DNA of 64,000 nt, taken from UBA12202 sp002691725. GTDB lineage: Bacteria; Pseudomonadota; Alphaproteobacteria; Puniceispirillales; UBA1172. This document shows, piece after piece, positions 45,771 to 55,500 of this stretch. Position 1 is the stretch's first letter. Each line of letters begins with the position of its first letter. Location: the NCBI GenBank assembly GCA_965660675.1, contig CBFIAU010000008.1, positions 62,001 to 126,000 of the forward strand, written 5' to 3'. The notes under the pieces were generated by a model, which was not told the DNA's origin, made no database searches, and worked only from the letters and a program-made list of their open reading frames with translations. The translations under genes were made by a program, and so were the position numbers.

Positions 45771-46787
45771 ATGACTAGACAAAATAATCTTATGCCCGGC
45801 TATCCGATCACCCGATTACGGCGCAGCAGAATGAATATGTTCAGCCGCGCCATGCTGACCGAAAACAGCATCCTGCCAAGTGATTTGATCTGGCCTGTTT
45901 TTATCACCGAAGGCCAGAATATTGCTGAGCCGATTGAAGGCCTGACCGGTGTTGATCGGATTAGCCTGGATATTCTTGCTCATAGAGCAAAGATGGCACA
46001 TAGGTTGGGGATACCTGCTATTGCTATTTTTCCGCGCATTGATGCCGCCCTTAAAGATGATGAAGGCAGCAATGCCCTAGCCAGCGATAATCTGGTTTGT
46101 CGTGCCATTGCCGCCATAAAATCCGCTGAACCTGATATGGGTGTAGTGGTTGATATCGCTCTCGACCCCTTTACCACCCATGGCCATGATGGGGTTATTC
46201 GGGCTGGTGTTGTTGATAATGATGCGAGCCTTGAGGTGCTGATTAAGCAAGCCGTTAATTATGCCCGGGCTGGCAGTGATATTGTGGCACCATCTGATAT
46301 GATGGACGGCCGCATTGGCGCTATTCGGGCAGGGCTTGATGAGGCGGGTTTCACGCAAGTGATGATCATGTCCTATGCGGCGAAATACGCCTCTTCGCTT
46401 TATGCGCCGTTCCGGGCGGCGGTTAGTGCCGGCGCCCTTTCTGAGATTAAAGACAAAACCAGCTATCAGATGAACCCTGCCAATAGTGACGAAGCTATGC
46501 GCGAAATTGCTCTGGATATCAAAGAAGGTGCTGATTTTATCATGGTAAAACCGGGGATGCCGTATCTGGATATTATTCGCCGTTCTGTTGACCAATTTAA
46601 TATTCCTGTATTCGCTTATCAGGTTAGCGGCGAATATCAAATGATTCAAAGCCTTGCCAGCACTTTGACTGAGGATAAGCAAAAGGCCTTGATCATGGAA
46701 ATGCTGATCAGTTTCAAACGCGCTGGATGTACAGGAATTTTGAGCTATTTTGCTTATCAGATTGCCGAATGGCTGAATGAAACCTAG
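45771..46787 (+). CDS. hemB: Delta-aminolevulinic acid dehydratase
   Basis: Joins two 5-aminolevulinate molecules into porphobilinogen for heme. 338 residues from the first ATG; an ATG at 45792 (MPGYPITRLRR) gives the more usual N-terminus and is the alternative if the mRNA is not leaderless. Schiff-base lysines Lys205 (SYAAKYASS) and Lys260 (MVKPGMPYLD). The metal site reads ALDPFTTHGHDG, without the cysteines of zinc enzymes, so it is the Mg-dependent alphaproteobacterial type. Followed by ilvA after 36 bases. Confidence 0.96.
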   Translation: MTRQNNLMPGYPITRLRRSRMNMFSRAMLTENSILPSDLIWPVFITEGQNIAEPIEGLTGVDRISLDILAHRAKMAHRLGIPAIAIFPRIDAALKDDEGSNALASDNLVCRAIAAIKSAEPDMGVVVDIALDPFTTHGHDGVIRAGVVDNDASLEVLIKQAVNYARAGSDIVAPSDMMDGRIGAIRAGLDEAGFTQVMIMSYAAKYASSLYAPFRAAVSAGALSEIKDKTSYQMNPANSDEAMREIALDIKEGADFIMVKPGMPYLDIIRRSVDQFNIPVFAYQVSGEYQMIQSLASTLTEDKQKALIMEMLISFKRAGCTGILSYFAYQIAEWLNET

Positions 46788-46823
46788 AGTACAATCAAAT
46801 ATAAACGTAAAGAAGATAAAATC

Positions 46824-48041
46824 ATGACTGTCACCCCTGATGCTATCCGCAAAGCCCATAAAGCCATGGAAGGCGCGGTTCTTCGCACCCCTAGCGTATA
46901 TTCTCCGACGTTATCAAGCATGACCGATGCCGATATCTGGTTGAAGCTTGAAAATCAGCAAATCACCTCATCCTTTAAGCCGCGTGGCGCCTTTACCCGA
47001 ATGAGCGCACTGACCCAGGATGAAGCCAAGCGCGGCGTTATATCTATGTCAGCAGGTAATCATGCCCAAGCCGTTGCCTATCATGCCAAACAAATGGGAA
47101 TACCTGCGGTTATTGTCATGCCATCGCAAACCCCATTTGCCAAAATTAATCGCACCCGCGCATGGGGGGCTGAGGTAATACTGGAAGGCCGAAACCTGAA
47201 TGAATGTGAAGGCGTGGTTTCGCAAATCATTGCTGAACGCGGCATGACATTAATTCATCCCTATAATGATGAGTTGGTGATGACAGGTCAGGGATCAGTC
47301 GGGCTTGAAATGCTTGCGGATAATCCCGATCTTGATACGCTGATTGTCCCTATTGGTGGCGGCGGCTTAATCTCAGGCATTGCCATTGCCGCGCGCGATA
47401 TCAATCCTGATATTCGTATTATTGGTGTCGAAGCCGAATTATGGCCAACGATGACAGATATGGTGGCGGGTGATGATATTCGCGGCGGCGGCGAAACGCT
47501 AGCTGAGGGCATTGCTGTCAAAAAGCCAGGTGCGCTAACCATGCCTGTCGTCCGTGATCTGGTCGATGAGATTGTGCTGGTTAACGAAGTCATCATAGAA
47601 CACGCGGTTGGCGTTATGGTGGAACAGCAACGTCTGGTAACAGAAGGCGCGGGCGCCGCCGGTGTCGCAGCACTGCTCCAATATCCTGAAAAGGTTAAGG
47701 GTCATAAATGCGGCGTTGTGATTTGTGGCGGTAATATTGATCCTCGGCTGCTATCGGCGGTGCTGACCCGAAATATGGCGCGAGATGGCCGGATTGCTCG
47801 CCTGCGGATTGATATCACGGATGAGCCGGGAATGTTGGCTGGAATTACAGGTGCGATCAGTAGCTGTAAATCCAATATCATTGAGATTTTCCACCAGCGC
47901 ATGTTCCAGGATGTCCCGCCTAAACTCGCCAAAATTGATGCCGTGATTGAGACTCGTGGCGGTGATCATTTGCAAGAAATTGTGCAAGCGATCAGGGATA
48001 AAGGATTTACCGTGACCATATTATCGGATATGTCATCATAA
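46824..48041 (+). CDS. ilvA: Threonine ammonia-lyase with ACT domain
   Basis: PLP-dependent deamination of threonine to 2-oxobutyrate. 405 residues: catalytic domain with Lys52 in SSFKPRGA, SAGNHAQA, GGGGLISG, and a single C-terminal ACT domain (about 325-400, DITDEPGMLAGIT). One ACT domain and this length match the short form, catabolic or biosynthetic. A second fold-type II dehydratase lies at 61710. The symbol is by family only. Same strand as hemB and bpt. Confidence 0.88.
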   Translation: MTVTPDAIRKAHKAMEGAVLRTPSVYSPTLSSMTDADIWLKLENQQITSSFKPRGAFTRMSALTQDEAKRGVISMSAGNHAQAVAYHAKQMGIPAVIVMPSQTPFAKINRTRAWGAEVILEGRNLNECEGVVSQIIAERGMTLIHPYNDELVMTGQGSVGLEMLADNPDLDTLIVPIGGGGLISGIAIAARDINPDIRIIGVEAELWPTMTDMVAGDDIRGGGETLAEGIAVKKPGALTMPVVRDLVDEIVLVNEVIIEHAVGVMVEQQRLVTEGAGAAGVAALLQYPEKVKGHKCGVVICGGNIDPRLLSAVLTRNMARDGRIARLRIDITDEPGMLAGITGAISSCKSNIIEIFHQRMFQDVPPKLAKIDAVIETRGGDHLQEIVQAIRDKGFTVTILSDMSS

Positions 48042-48053
48042 TCAGAGGTGGAG

Positions 48054-48806
48054 ATGAATAACAGGAATGACATCTCATTTACCGACCCTCTGGTCATGCG
48101 CGTTACGCGGCCGTCGCCATGTTCTTATTTGCATGGGCGGGTAGAACAGCGCCTTGCCGCCGATATCACCTCTCAACCCAAAAGCCATGATCAGCTTGCC
48201 AAAGCCGGGTTTAGGCGTGTTGAAAACTGGGTTTATCGGCCGATTTGCGCGAATTGCAATGCCTGTAAACCGTTACGTATTCCATCAGGTAACATCAATG
48301 AAGGTCAGCTCCTGATCAGCCAAAGCCAACGCCGCATCATTAAGAAAAACGCGCATATTTCGCGTGATTTGCTTCATAACTATGGCATTGATGAGCATTA
48401 TGAGCTGTTTCAGACCTATTTGAATAGCCGCCATGGCGATGGCCAGATGGCTGATATGGATAAGAGCAGTTATGCGGCGATGATTAATTGCAGCCCCATT
48501 GACACGGTGCTGATCGAATATAGAGATCAGGGGGCGCTTTACGGCGTGATTCTGGTTGATATTCAAGATGATGGGCTATCACTTGTTTATAGTTTCTTTG
48601 ATCCTGAGAAACAGCATCTATCGCCGGGAAGTTTCATGATATTGGATTGTGCGGCAGTCGCGCATCATATGGGCTTGCCTTATGTCTATCTAGGTTATTA
48701 TATCGCTACATCGCATAAGATGAATTACAAATCCAGATTTAAGCCTGCTGAGATTCTGGAAAAAGGGTATTGGATTCCGCTTGCTGAAGCTGATGATAAT
48801 ATCTAA
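48054..48806 (+). CDS. bpt: Aspartate/glutamate leucyltransferase (Bpt)
   Basis: Transfers Leu from tRNA to N-terminal Asp or Glu, marking proteins for ClpAP (N-end rule). 250 residues from the ATG at 48054 with AGAGG five bases upstream; a GTG at 48048 is less likely. N-terminal ATE domain with PCSYLHGR and CANCNACKPLRIP, C-terminal GNAT-like ATE domain with LVYSFFDPE, LGYYI and MNYKSRFKP. Converges on parC. Confidence 0.93.
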   Translation: MNNRNDISFTDPLVMRVTRPSPCSYLHGRVEQRLAADITSQPKSHDQLAKAGFRRVENWVYRPICANCNACKPLRIPSGNINEGQLLISQSQRRIIKKNAHISRDLLHNYGIDEHYELFQTYLNSRHGDGQMADMDKSSYAAMINCSPIDTVLIEYRDQGALYGVILVDIQDDGLSLVYSFFDPEKQHLSPGSFMILDCAAVAHHMGLPYVYLGYYIATSHKMNYKSRFKPAEILEKGYWIPLAEADDNI

Positions 48807-48818
48807 GACGTCGCAGAT

Positions 48819-51020
48819 TTAGGTAAATCTTGGCGGTTTTGGAAATCCAACAGGAACAATTTTACCAGCGCCAGCGCGTTTGCCAACCCAAGGCGTGATA
48901 TCTCTTTCTGTTCTTGTCCGGCCACCTAATTGCACCCAGCTCAAACCGTCCTCAGCCCTAAAGCTTGTCGCATCAGCAAGCCACGCATCTTTATAGCGCT
49001 GTAAAATCACACCTCTGCCTTTGGCCATAACGGGGATATCATCGGCATTAATGATCAACATTTTTCGGTTACTGCCAACCAGCGCGACGCTCTCACCAGC
49101 TAGCGGTTTTGCCGCAATCATCCGCGCCTTATCCATCACAGTCATGACCTGACGGCCAGTTTTCGTCTGAGCAATAAGCTGATCAATCTCAGTAATAAAG
49201 CCATGCCCCGATGACGAGGCCAGCAATATCTTGCCCGGTTTCACCACCATAATGGAAATGATAGGGGTATCAACCGCGATATCTATCATCAACGCCAATG
49301 GCTCACCAAAGCCCCGGCCACCGGGCAGTTTATCAATGGAAATGGTATAGAAACGGCCATTTTCCAGGCCGATCACCAACCGATCTGTGCTATCGGCATG
49401 AAGATGAAATTTAGGCGCATCACCTTCTCTGAGACGAATATCAGCATCAGGCTCAATACGGCCCTTCATGCTCCTGATCCAGCCATTTTCTGAACAGACA
49501 ATCGTCACCGCTTCTTTTTCGACCAGCATTTCCGCCGGATCACTATCTAAAACAGGCTGCGGTTCTATCCGTGTTAGACGCTGATCAGTTTTTATAAACT
49601 GCGCCCGCATGGCCTTAATACTGGACGTAATCACAGCTCTCTGACGCCCCTCATCAGCCATCATAGCGTTGAGGTCTGCGGCCTCAGCATTAAGATCATC
49701 ACGCTCTTTTCCAAGCTCCATTTCCTCAAGCCTGCGCAATGACCGCAGCCGCATATCCAATATCGCATTAGCCTGATTCTCATTGAGCCCGAAACGCTCC
49801 ATCAGCCGTGGTCGGGGGTGATCTTCTTCGCGGATAATGGCAATGACTTCATCAAGATTGAGATAGACAACCAGATACCCTTCCAGCACTTCCAGGCGGG
49901 CAATAATCTTGTTCAGCCTATGTGATGTGCGCCGCCGTAACACAACCAACTGATGATCAATCCACGCCAGCAAAGCGTCTTTTATAGACATCACCCCAGG
50001 CGTTCCTGTGCCATCCAAGACATTCAGATTAAGCCCAATCCGATATTCCAGATCAGTCATCCGAAACAGATTTTCCATCAATAGTTTCGGATCAATCCGA
50101 CGTGATTTAGGTTCAATGACAAGCCGAATATCTTCGGCAGATTCGTCCATAATATCAGCAATGAAAGGCAATTTTTTGGCTTGCATCAATTCAGCCATTT
50201 TTTCAATCAATCTGGCTTTCTGAACCTGATAGGGGATGGCGGTGATGATAATTTTCCAGCCGCCGCCTTTTTCGGTTTCACATTGCCATGCCGCCCGCAA
50301 CCTAAACGCCCCCCGACCAGTGGCATAGGCCTCAGCCAGTTGTTCGGGCGCTTCTATTAACACTCCGCCAGTCGGAAAATCAGGGCCTTTGATAAAATCC
50401 AGCATCTTGGCATGGCTAGCATTAGGATGCTTGATCAAATGCAAGGCGGCATCGATTAGCTCAATGGCATTATGCGGCGGAATTGACGTTGCCATACCAA
50501 CAGCAATACCTTGTGCGCCATTGGCCAGGAGGTTAGGGAAAGCCGCTGGCAAGATGACCGGCTCCTCGCCCTCACCATCATAGGTTTGCCGGAAATCCAC
50601 AGCATCCTCGTCAATGCCGTCAAGCAAGAGCTGAGCGACTAGCGTCATTCGGGCTTCGGTATAGCGCATCGCCGCTGCGTTATCACCATCGATATTGCCA
50701 AAATTCCCCTGCCCATCAACCAGTGGATAGCGCATAGCAAACTCTTGCGCTAATCTGACCATCGCATCATAAATCGCAGCATCACCATGCGGGTGAAACT
50801 TACCCATAACATCACCAACAACACGCGCTGATTTTTTGAAACCCTGCCCCGGATCAAGGCGCAATAGCCGCATCGCATAGAGCAGGCGGCGATGAACAGG
50901 TTTCAGCCCATCACGAACATCAGGCAATGATCGTGAGGTAATGGTTGATAAGGCATAAGCAAGATAGCGCTGGCTTAGCTCTGACGAAAAATCAGTTTTG
51001 ATCAATTCATTTTCAGCCAT
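48819..51020 (-). CDS. parC: DNA topoisomerase IV subunit A
   Basis: Decatenates daughter chromosomes with ParE. 733 residues. Active-site Tyr120 in RYTEARMT; breakage-reunion domain to about residue 480, then a beta-pinwheel C-terminal region. The absence of a GyrA box and the place next to recO and bpt favour ParC over GyrA. The quinolone region reads HPHGDAAIYDAM, with Ala81 where E. coli ParC has Ser80. Last gene of the folK-to-parC block, six bases after recO. Confidence 0.94.
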   Translation of the reverse strand: MAENELIKTDFSSELSQRYLAYALSTITSRSLPDVRDGLKPVHRRLLYAMRLLRLDPGQGFKKSARVVGDVMGKFHPHGDAAIYDAMVRLAQEFAMRYPLVDGQGNFGNIDGDNAAAMRYTEARMTLVAQLLLDGIDEDAVDFRQTYDGEGEEPVILPAAFPNLLANGAQGIAVGMATSIPPHNAIELIDAALHLIKHPNASHAKMLDFIKGPDFPTGGVLIEAPEQLAEAYATGRGAFRLRAAWQCETEKGGGWKIIITAIPYQVQKARLIEKMAELMQAKKLPFIADIMDESAEDIRLVIEPKSRRIDPKLLMENLFRMTDLEYRIGLNLNVLDGTGTPGVMSIKDALLAWIDHQLVVLRRRTSHRLNKIIARLEVLEGYLVVYLNLDEVIAIIREEDHPRPRLMERFGLNENQANAILDMRLRSLRRLEEMELGKERDDLNAEAADLNAMMADEGRQRAVITSSIKAMRAQFIKTDQRLTRIEPQPVLDSDPAEMLVEKEAVTIVCSENGWIRSMKGRIEPDADIRLREGDAPKFHLHADSTDRLVIGLENGRFYTISIDKLPGGRGFGEPLALMIDIAVDTPIISIMVVKPGKILLASSSGHGFITEIDQLIAQTKTGRQVMTVMDKARMIAAKPLAGESVALVGSNRKMLIINADDIPVMAKGRGVILQRYKDAWLADATSFRAEDGLSWVQLGGRTRTERDITPWVGKRAGAGKIVPVGFPKPPRFT

Positions 51021-51026
51021 CTTCGC

Positions 51027-51845
51027 TTATCCTTCCTCATGCGAGGGATGATCATATGTAATATCAAACGCCATATTTTTACCAAATTGGTCTTTACCAA
51101 ATTGATCCTTACCAAATTGCAGCATCACCATATCTTGCAATCGTTGCCTTGCCTCTGCCATAGGTTGATGATGCACCCCAAAGATACGGCGCGCAATGAA
51201 ATGTCCTGTCATACGAATACCATTGATGACATCTTCTTCAAGTGATTTTGCGTCGCCGCCCAAAAAACCGGGTAGGACGAGCAAGCGAGGGATATGTTCG
51301 CCCGCCGCTTCTGAGGTCACGGCACCGCCGCTTCTGGGGCTGACATAACGCAGGCCTTCGGTGACGCCACTAACCGCACAGCGGTCAAGTTCCAGCCCAA
51401 AGCCAGCCACCGCCAGCAAGCCAATTTCCCAGCGAATATACGCCGCCAGCCAAAGCGGTGTATCCATATCAGATGATAACAGCTCTAACATCGCCGCCGT
51501 CGCATCATAAACAGGTTCAACCGGCTCTCTTTCGGCAATCGCGGCTTGCAGTAAAGCACAGATTGAAGTTAATGCCACCAGCTGCATTCGGTCATTCATA
51601 ATTGTTGCCGCATGAGCATTAGCCAGTTCCATTGTCATGCTGCCGAGATGTTCATCGAGGCGCGCCCGCCAGCTCACTGAAACTTGATTTCCGGGTTGCA
51701 TGATTGGCCGCATATTGCGCCCTTGACCACCTCTAACCAGCCCGGCATAACGCCCATGATGCTGTGTCAGGACATGCACAATTGCCGCATGTTCGCCATG
51801 CGGTCGGCAATCAATGATGATAGCGGTATCCGTCCATTCAGGCAT
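51027..51845 (-). CDS. recO: DNA repair protein RecO
   Basis: Mediates RecA loading with RecF/RecR and anneals SSB-coated strands. 272 residues from the ATG at 51845. N-terminal OB fold (WTDTAIIIDCRPHGEHAAIVHVLTQ is split by the start of the first strand), helical middle and YVSPRSGGAV. Near the C-terminus a 15-base triplication (51079-51120) encodes FGKDQFGKDQFGKN after the conserved part. Two bases after era. Confidence 0.93.
   Translation of the reverse strand: MPEWTDTAIIIDCRPHGEHAAIVHVLTQHHGRYAGLVRGGQGRNMRPIMQPGNQVSVSWRARLDEHLGSMTMELANAHAATIMNDRMQLVALTSICALLQAAIAEREPVEPVYDATAAMLELLSSDMDTPLWLAAYIRWEIGLLAVAGFGLELDRCAVSGVTEGLRYVSPRSGGAVTSEAAGEHIPRLLVLPGFLGGDAKSLEEDVINGIRMTGHFIARRIFGVHHQPMAEARQRLQDMVMLQFGKDQFGKDQFGKNMAFDITYDHPSHEEG
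51079..51120 (-). repeat. 15-base tandem triplication at the recO C-terminus
   Basis: Three copies of a unit like ttaccaaattggtct encode QFGKD/QFGKN repeats close to the stop codon. Confidence 0.92.
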
Positions 51846-51847
51846 GA

Positions 51848-52741
51848 TCAGGCATTGAAGTCTAAACCCCAATCCCTGTATCGGGCAGGATCATCTAGCC
51901 AATTTTTACGAAATTTGACATGGGTGAATAAATGCACCCGACGATCCAGCATCGCCTCTAATTCTTGTCTTGCTGCTTTCCCAATACGGCCAATGGTTTT
52001 GCCGCCCTGCCCCAGAATAATGCCGCGATGGCCTTCTCTTGCGACATAAATGGAGCATCTGACTTCGGCGCTACCATCATCACGTTCAACCCATTCCTCG
52101 GTTTCTACGGTGAGCTGATAAGGCAGTTCTTCGTGCAGATTAAGAAACAGTTTTTCACGCAAAATTTCCGCCGCCAGCAAGCGTTGAGGCAGATCAGACA
52201 GATCATCAGGATCATATAAATAAGGGCTATCGGGCATTTGCTCTGCGAGCCATGCCAGAATATCATCCGTGCCTTTGGCTTTTTCCGCAGATACCATAAA
52301 GATTTTGGTAAAATCATAAAGCTCTGACAGCGCACTTGTTCGCTTGATCACATGTTCAGGCGATGTTAGATCAATTTTGTTGAGAATAAGCGCGGCTTTC
52401 ACCTGCTTTTCTTTGATACTGTCGACAATCCGCATCGTATCAGCATCAATCTGCGCGCGCGCCACATCATGCACGAGCATAATCACATCACTATCACCAG
52501 CGCCTTGCCATGCAGCACTTACCATCGCTCGATCAAGTCGGCGCTTCGGTTGAAAAATGCCCGGCGTATCGACAAAAATCACCTGGCTTTGCTTTTCCAT
52601 GGCAATGCCGCGAATACAGCTCCGCGTGGTTTGCACCTTTGGTGTGACGATAGAAACTTTTTGTCCAATCATGGTATTCATCAAGGTTGACTTGCCAGCA
52701 TTAGGCGCCCCGATCAGCGATACAAAACCTGCTTTGGTCAT
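51848..52741 (-). CDS. era: GTPase Era
   Basis: Ribosome-associated GTPase that binds the 16S rRNA 3' end during 30S assembly. 297 residues: G1 GAPNAGKS (11-18), G3 DTPG, G4 NKID, and the C-terminal KH domain (GRIGKAAR). The ATG overlaps the rnc stop by four bases, as in most bacteria. Confidence 0.97.
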   Translation of the reverse strand: MTKAGFVSLIGAPNAGKSTLMNTMIGQKVSIVTPKVQTTRSCIRGIAMEKQSQVIFVDTPGIFQPKRRLDRAMVSAAWQGAGDSDVIMLVHDVARAQIDADTMRIVDSIKEKQVKAALILNKIDLTSPEHVIKRTSALSELYDFTKIFMVSAEKAKGTDDILAWLAEQMPDSPYLYDPDDLSDLPQRLLAAEILREKLFLNLHEELPYQLTVETEEWVERDDGSAEVRCSIYVAREGHRGIILGQGGKTIGRIGKAARQELEAMLDRRVHLFTHVKFRKNWLDDPARYRDWGLDFNA

Positions 52742-53535
52742 TGGCTTTTGCCCCCCAATAATGGCTTTGCTAATGGTTTTGCTGATGGCTTTGCTAATGG
52801 TTTGTCAGAATGGCCGTGTTTATCTAACCATGCCGCCGCCGCATGTTGTTCAGCCAGCTGGCGTGAGCTGCCCTTCGCCTCAATGGATTGACCATTTAGC
52901 ATTATGGCAGTGGTGAACTCCGGCGCATGAGCAGGCCCTGTGCGAGCAACAATGCTATATTCGGGCAAGACCGAAAAATGTTTAAGCGCATATTCTTGCA
53001 AGCGAGACTTGGCATCTTTTTCAAGTTGTTGGCGTGTCGCCAGCTTTTCATCCCAGATCGACAGCACAACACGCTTAGCCTCATCATAGCCTGCATCACG
53101 CCAGATCGCGCCGATTAAGGCCTCTAACGCATCGGCAAGCACTTTATCAGTATTAGCAAGGTCGGTATTTGGCTGAACCAAGAGCGCCTGCCCCAGCGAT
53201 AACTGACGCGCTAATTCTGTCATGGTGAAATTATCAACACAATCATGATAAAACCGCGTTAGAACACCCTCACGCTCATCAGTGACTTGGGTGAATATAG
53301 CATCAGCAATGATCAGATTAATTACCCTATCCCCCAAAAACTCAAGCCGCTGATTATTAATATCAGAAGCTATGCCAGAATTAGTGCTATTATTAATGCT
53401 GGGATGCGTCATCGCCTCGATGAGCAAATTACGGTCAGCAAAATGGTAGCTGATCTTATCTTCCAGAGATTTTTGCGCCTCACTAATATGATCTGGGATA
53501 CTATGGTCAGGTAGTTCTGGCTTTGTTTTGCCCAT
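52738..53535 (-). CDS. rnc: Ribonuclease III
   Basis: Double-strand RNA endonuclease for rRNA maturation. 265 residues: catalytic signature NQRLEFLGDR with Glu65 and Asp69, second acid cluster DALEALIGAIWRD, and the C-terminal dsRNA-binding domain (SRLQEYALKH to EQHAAAAWLDK). The last 20 residues are a KPLAKPSAK repeat tail from a 12-base tandem unit (52761-52806), beyond the fold. Confidence 0.96.
   Translation of the reverse strand: MGKTKPELPDHSIPDHISEAQKSLEDKISYHFADRNLLIEAMTHPSINNSTNSGIASDINNQRLEFLGDRVINLIIADAIFTQVTDEREGVLTRFYHDCVDNFTMTELARQLSLGQALLVQPNTDLANTDKVLADALEALIGAIWRDAGYDEAKRVVLSIWDEKLATRQQLEKDAKSRLQEYALKHFSVLPEYSIVARTGPAHAPEFTTAIMLNGQSIEAKGSSRQLAEQHAAAAWLDKHGHSDKPLAKPSAKPLAKPLLGGKSQ
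52761..52806 (-). repeat. 12-base tandem repeats at the rnc C-terminus
   Basis: About four copies of units like atggctttgcta encode KPLA/KPSA steps just before the rnc stop. Confidence 0.9.
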
Positions 53536-54270
53536 TTAGTCTATACCCATTCCGATACGGCTAAAGCGAATTGCATATGGCCATTTCCAAATCTCCCAGA
53601 TATGGGCAGAGCCATTATGCGAGAAAAACAAAAACTCAGCCCGTCCAATGAGGTTCTTTTCTGGCACATTGCCAACCGACATGCGGCTATCATTTGATCT
53701 GTCCCGATTATCGCCCATAAAGAAGTAATGCCCATCATCAACCAAAAACTCTCTGGTATTATTAGATAGCGGATAAGGTTTATCCAGACGTTCCAAAATC
53801 ATATATTCGCGTCCATTTGGCATGGTTTCCATATAGGCCTGAACAGCGGCATCAGCGGCGGCCGGGTCTGCTGGATCAAGATCATGTTCAACGCGCGGCA
53901 AAGCCTGACCATTGATATAAAGAACGCTATCAATGACTTGAATACGGTCGCCAGGTTTGCCAACCAGCCGCTTGATATAATCAACACTCTCATTGCCCGG
54001 ACGCCTGAATACCACAACATCACCATATTCAGGTTCACCCCGCCAGACTCTATCTTTGATCGGGATAACCCCGAATGGAAAAGAATAGCTTGAATACCCA
54101 TAAGAGTATTTTGATACAAAAAGATAATCACCAACACGCAATGTCGGTATCATTGATCCTGATGGAATACTGAACGGCTCAAACAAAAAGGACCTAAAAA
54201 TAACAGCGATAACAATCGCCCAAAATATTGTCTTGGCAAAATCAAACCATGATGACGATTTCTTTTCCAT
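53536..54270 (-). CDS. lepB: Signal peptidase I
   Basis: Cleaves signal peptides at the outer face of the inner membrane. 244 residues from the ATG at 54270 with GAGG upstream. One N-terminal membrane helix (about 12-30), catalytic Ser39 in PSGSMIPTL and Lys100 in DYIKRLVGKPGD, then GDNRDRSNDSR. Directly upstream of rnc. Confidence 0.96.
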   Translation of the reverse strand: MEKKSSSWFDFAKTIFWAIVIAVIFRSFLFEPFSIPSGSMIPTLRVGDYLFVSKYSYGYSSYSFPFGVIPIKDRVWRGEPEYGDVVVFRRPGNESVDYIKRLVGKPGDRIQVIDSVLYINGQALPRVEHDLDPADPAAADAAVQAYMETMPNGREYMILERLDKPYPLSNNTREFLVDDGHYFFMGDNRDRSNDSRMSVGNVPEKNLIGRAEFLFFSHNGSAHIWEIWKWPYAIRFSRIGMGID

Positions 54271-54319
54271 CACTGCCTCTTTCTTTATGATCACATAACA
54301 TTCTATTATTCAAATGGTG

Positions 54320-54709
54320 TTATGGCGCAGAAAAGACTACAAAAGCAAGTGCCAAGCCTGATTCATCCGATAATGAGATATCAATTTGCCAGTTTTTGAG
54401 GCCTTTTGCCCTGGCAACATTCAATGCCGACCCATAAAGCGTGACTTTCGGCGCCCCTGACGGATCAGGCAGGATTTCAATCTCATTAAGCGCAATAACC
54501 GCCTGACGATCAGCATTTATGGCTTTCCAGACCGCTTCTTTGGCAGCAAACCGGCTCGCCAGAAAATCCATGCGGCGGCTTCCACGGTTAATAGATTCGC
54601 TTTGTTCTGCCGATGTGAATATGCGGTCAAGGAACCGATTGCCAAGCCGCTGGCAAGATGCCTCAATGCGAGCGGTGACTGTCATATCTGTTCCGATACC
54701 AATAATCAT
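54320..54709 (-). CDS. acpS: Holo-ACP synthase
   Basis: Attaches the phosphopantetheine arm to AcpP (3047-3283). 129 residues with IGIGTDMT, the magnesium-binding FAAKEAVWKAI and the C-terminal DISLSDESGLALAFVV. Shares one base with pdxJ. Confidence 0.96.
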   Translation of the reverse strand: MIIGIGTDMTVTARIEASCQRLGNRFLDRIFTSAEQSESINRGSRRMDFLASRFAAKEAVWKAINADRQAVIALNEIEILPDPSGAPKVTLYGSALNVARAKGLKNWQIDISLSDESGLALAFVVFSAP

Positions 54710-55500
54710 CAGCCTCGCGCTTCGTCCATATGGCGGCGCATTTCTATAATCGCTGGTTGCAGACCCATCATGACGCTCTCACCGATCAAGAAATGCCCAA
54801 TATTAAGCTCGACAATTTCGGGGAGCGCGGCAATCGGGGCAACATTATCAAACCGCAAGCCATGCCCGGCGTGACATTCCAAGCCTAATGACCGGGTTAG
54901 TTCTGCCGCCGCTACAATGCGCGCATATTCGGCATCCCTTTCGGCACCGGCGGGCAAATCACAATACCGCCCGGTATGTAATTCAACGATATCAGCCCCT
55001 AGATCAGCTGCCGCATTAAGCTGATCTGGACTAGCCTCAATAAAGAGCGATAGCCTGATACCAGCGTCTTTCAGCGTTGCCAGAACAGGCGCAAGCCGCG
55101 CCCGCATTCCAACCACATCAAGACCGCCTTCGGTTGTGACTTCTTCACGTTTTTCAGGTACGAAACAGGCCGCATTCGGCATCGTTGCAAGCGCAATATT
55201 CAGCATCTCATCCGTTGCCGCCATTTCGAGATTAAGCGGCACCGATAGTTCTGCTTTCAGCGCCTCAAGATCAGCCTCACGGATATGACGGCGGTCTTCG
55301 CGCAAGTGTGCTGTAATGCCATCCGCACCAGCCTGTTCCGCCAATAGCGCTGCCTTTACAGGCTCAGGATGGCTACCGCCACGGGCATTGCGGATTGTCG
55401 CCACATGATCAATATTGACCCCTAATCGCAAATACGGCACTTGAGTAATTGGCGCCTGAGTAATTGGTTTTGGGTCTGATGAAATCGGCTTCATTGTCAT
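54709..55500 (-). CDS. pdxJ: Pyridoxine 5'-phosphate synthase
   Basis: Forms pyridoxine 5'-phosphate from deoxyxylulose phosphate and 3-amino-1-hydroxyacetone phosphate. 263 residues: LGVNIDHVATIRNARGG, HLREDRRHI, NLEMAATDEM and ELHTGRY. The first 25 residues precede the fold and include a 15-base duplication (ITQAPITQVP, 55440-55470). Overlaps rel by four bases and acpS by one. Confidence 0.96.
   Translation of the reverse strand: MTMKPISSDPKPITQAPITQVPYLRLGVNIDHVATIRNARGGSHPEPVKAALLAEQAGADGITAHLREDRRHIREADLEALKAELSVPLNLEMAATDEMLNIALATMPNAACFVPEKREEVTTEGGLDVVGMRARLAPVLATLKDAGIRLSLFIEASPDQLNAAADLGADIVELHTGRYCDLPAGAERDAEYARIVAAAELTRSLGLECHAGHGLRFDNVAPIAALPEIVELNIGHFLIGESVMMGLQPAIIEMRRHMDEARG
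55440..55470 (-). repeat. 15-base duplication in the pdxJ N-terminus
   Basis: Two units like ttgagtaattggcgc give ITQAPITQVP ahead of the conserved barrel. Confidence 0.85.

Noticed and set aside
48815..48830. 7-base inverted repeat at the bpt/parC junction as a bidirectional terminator
   Set aside because: AT-only core, two-base loop, no U-tract and overlap with the parC coding end.
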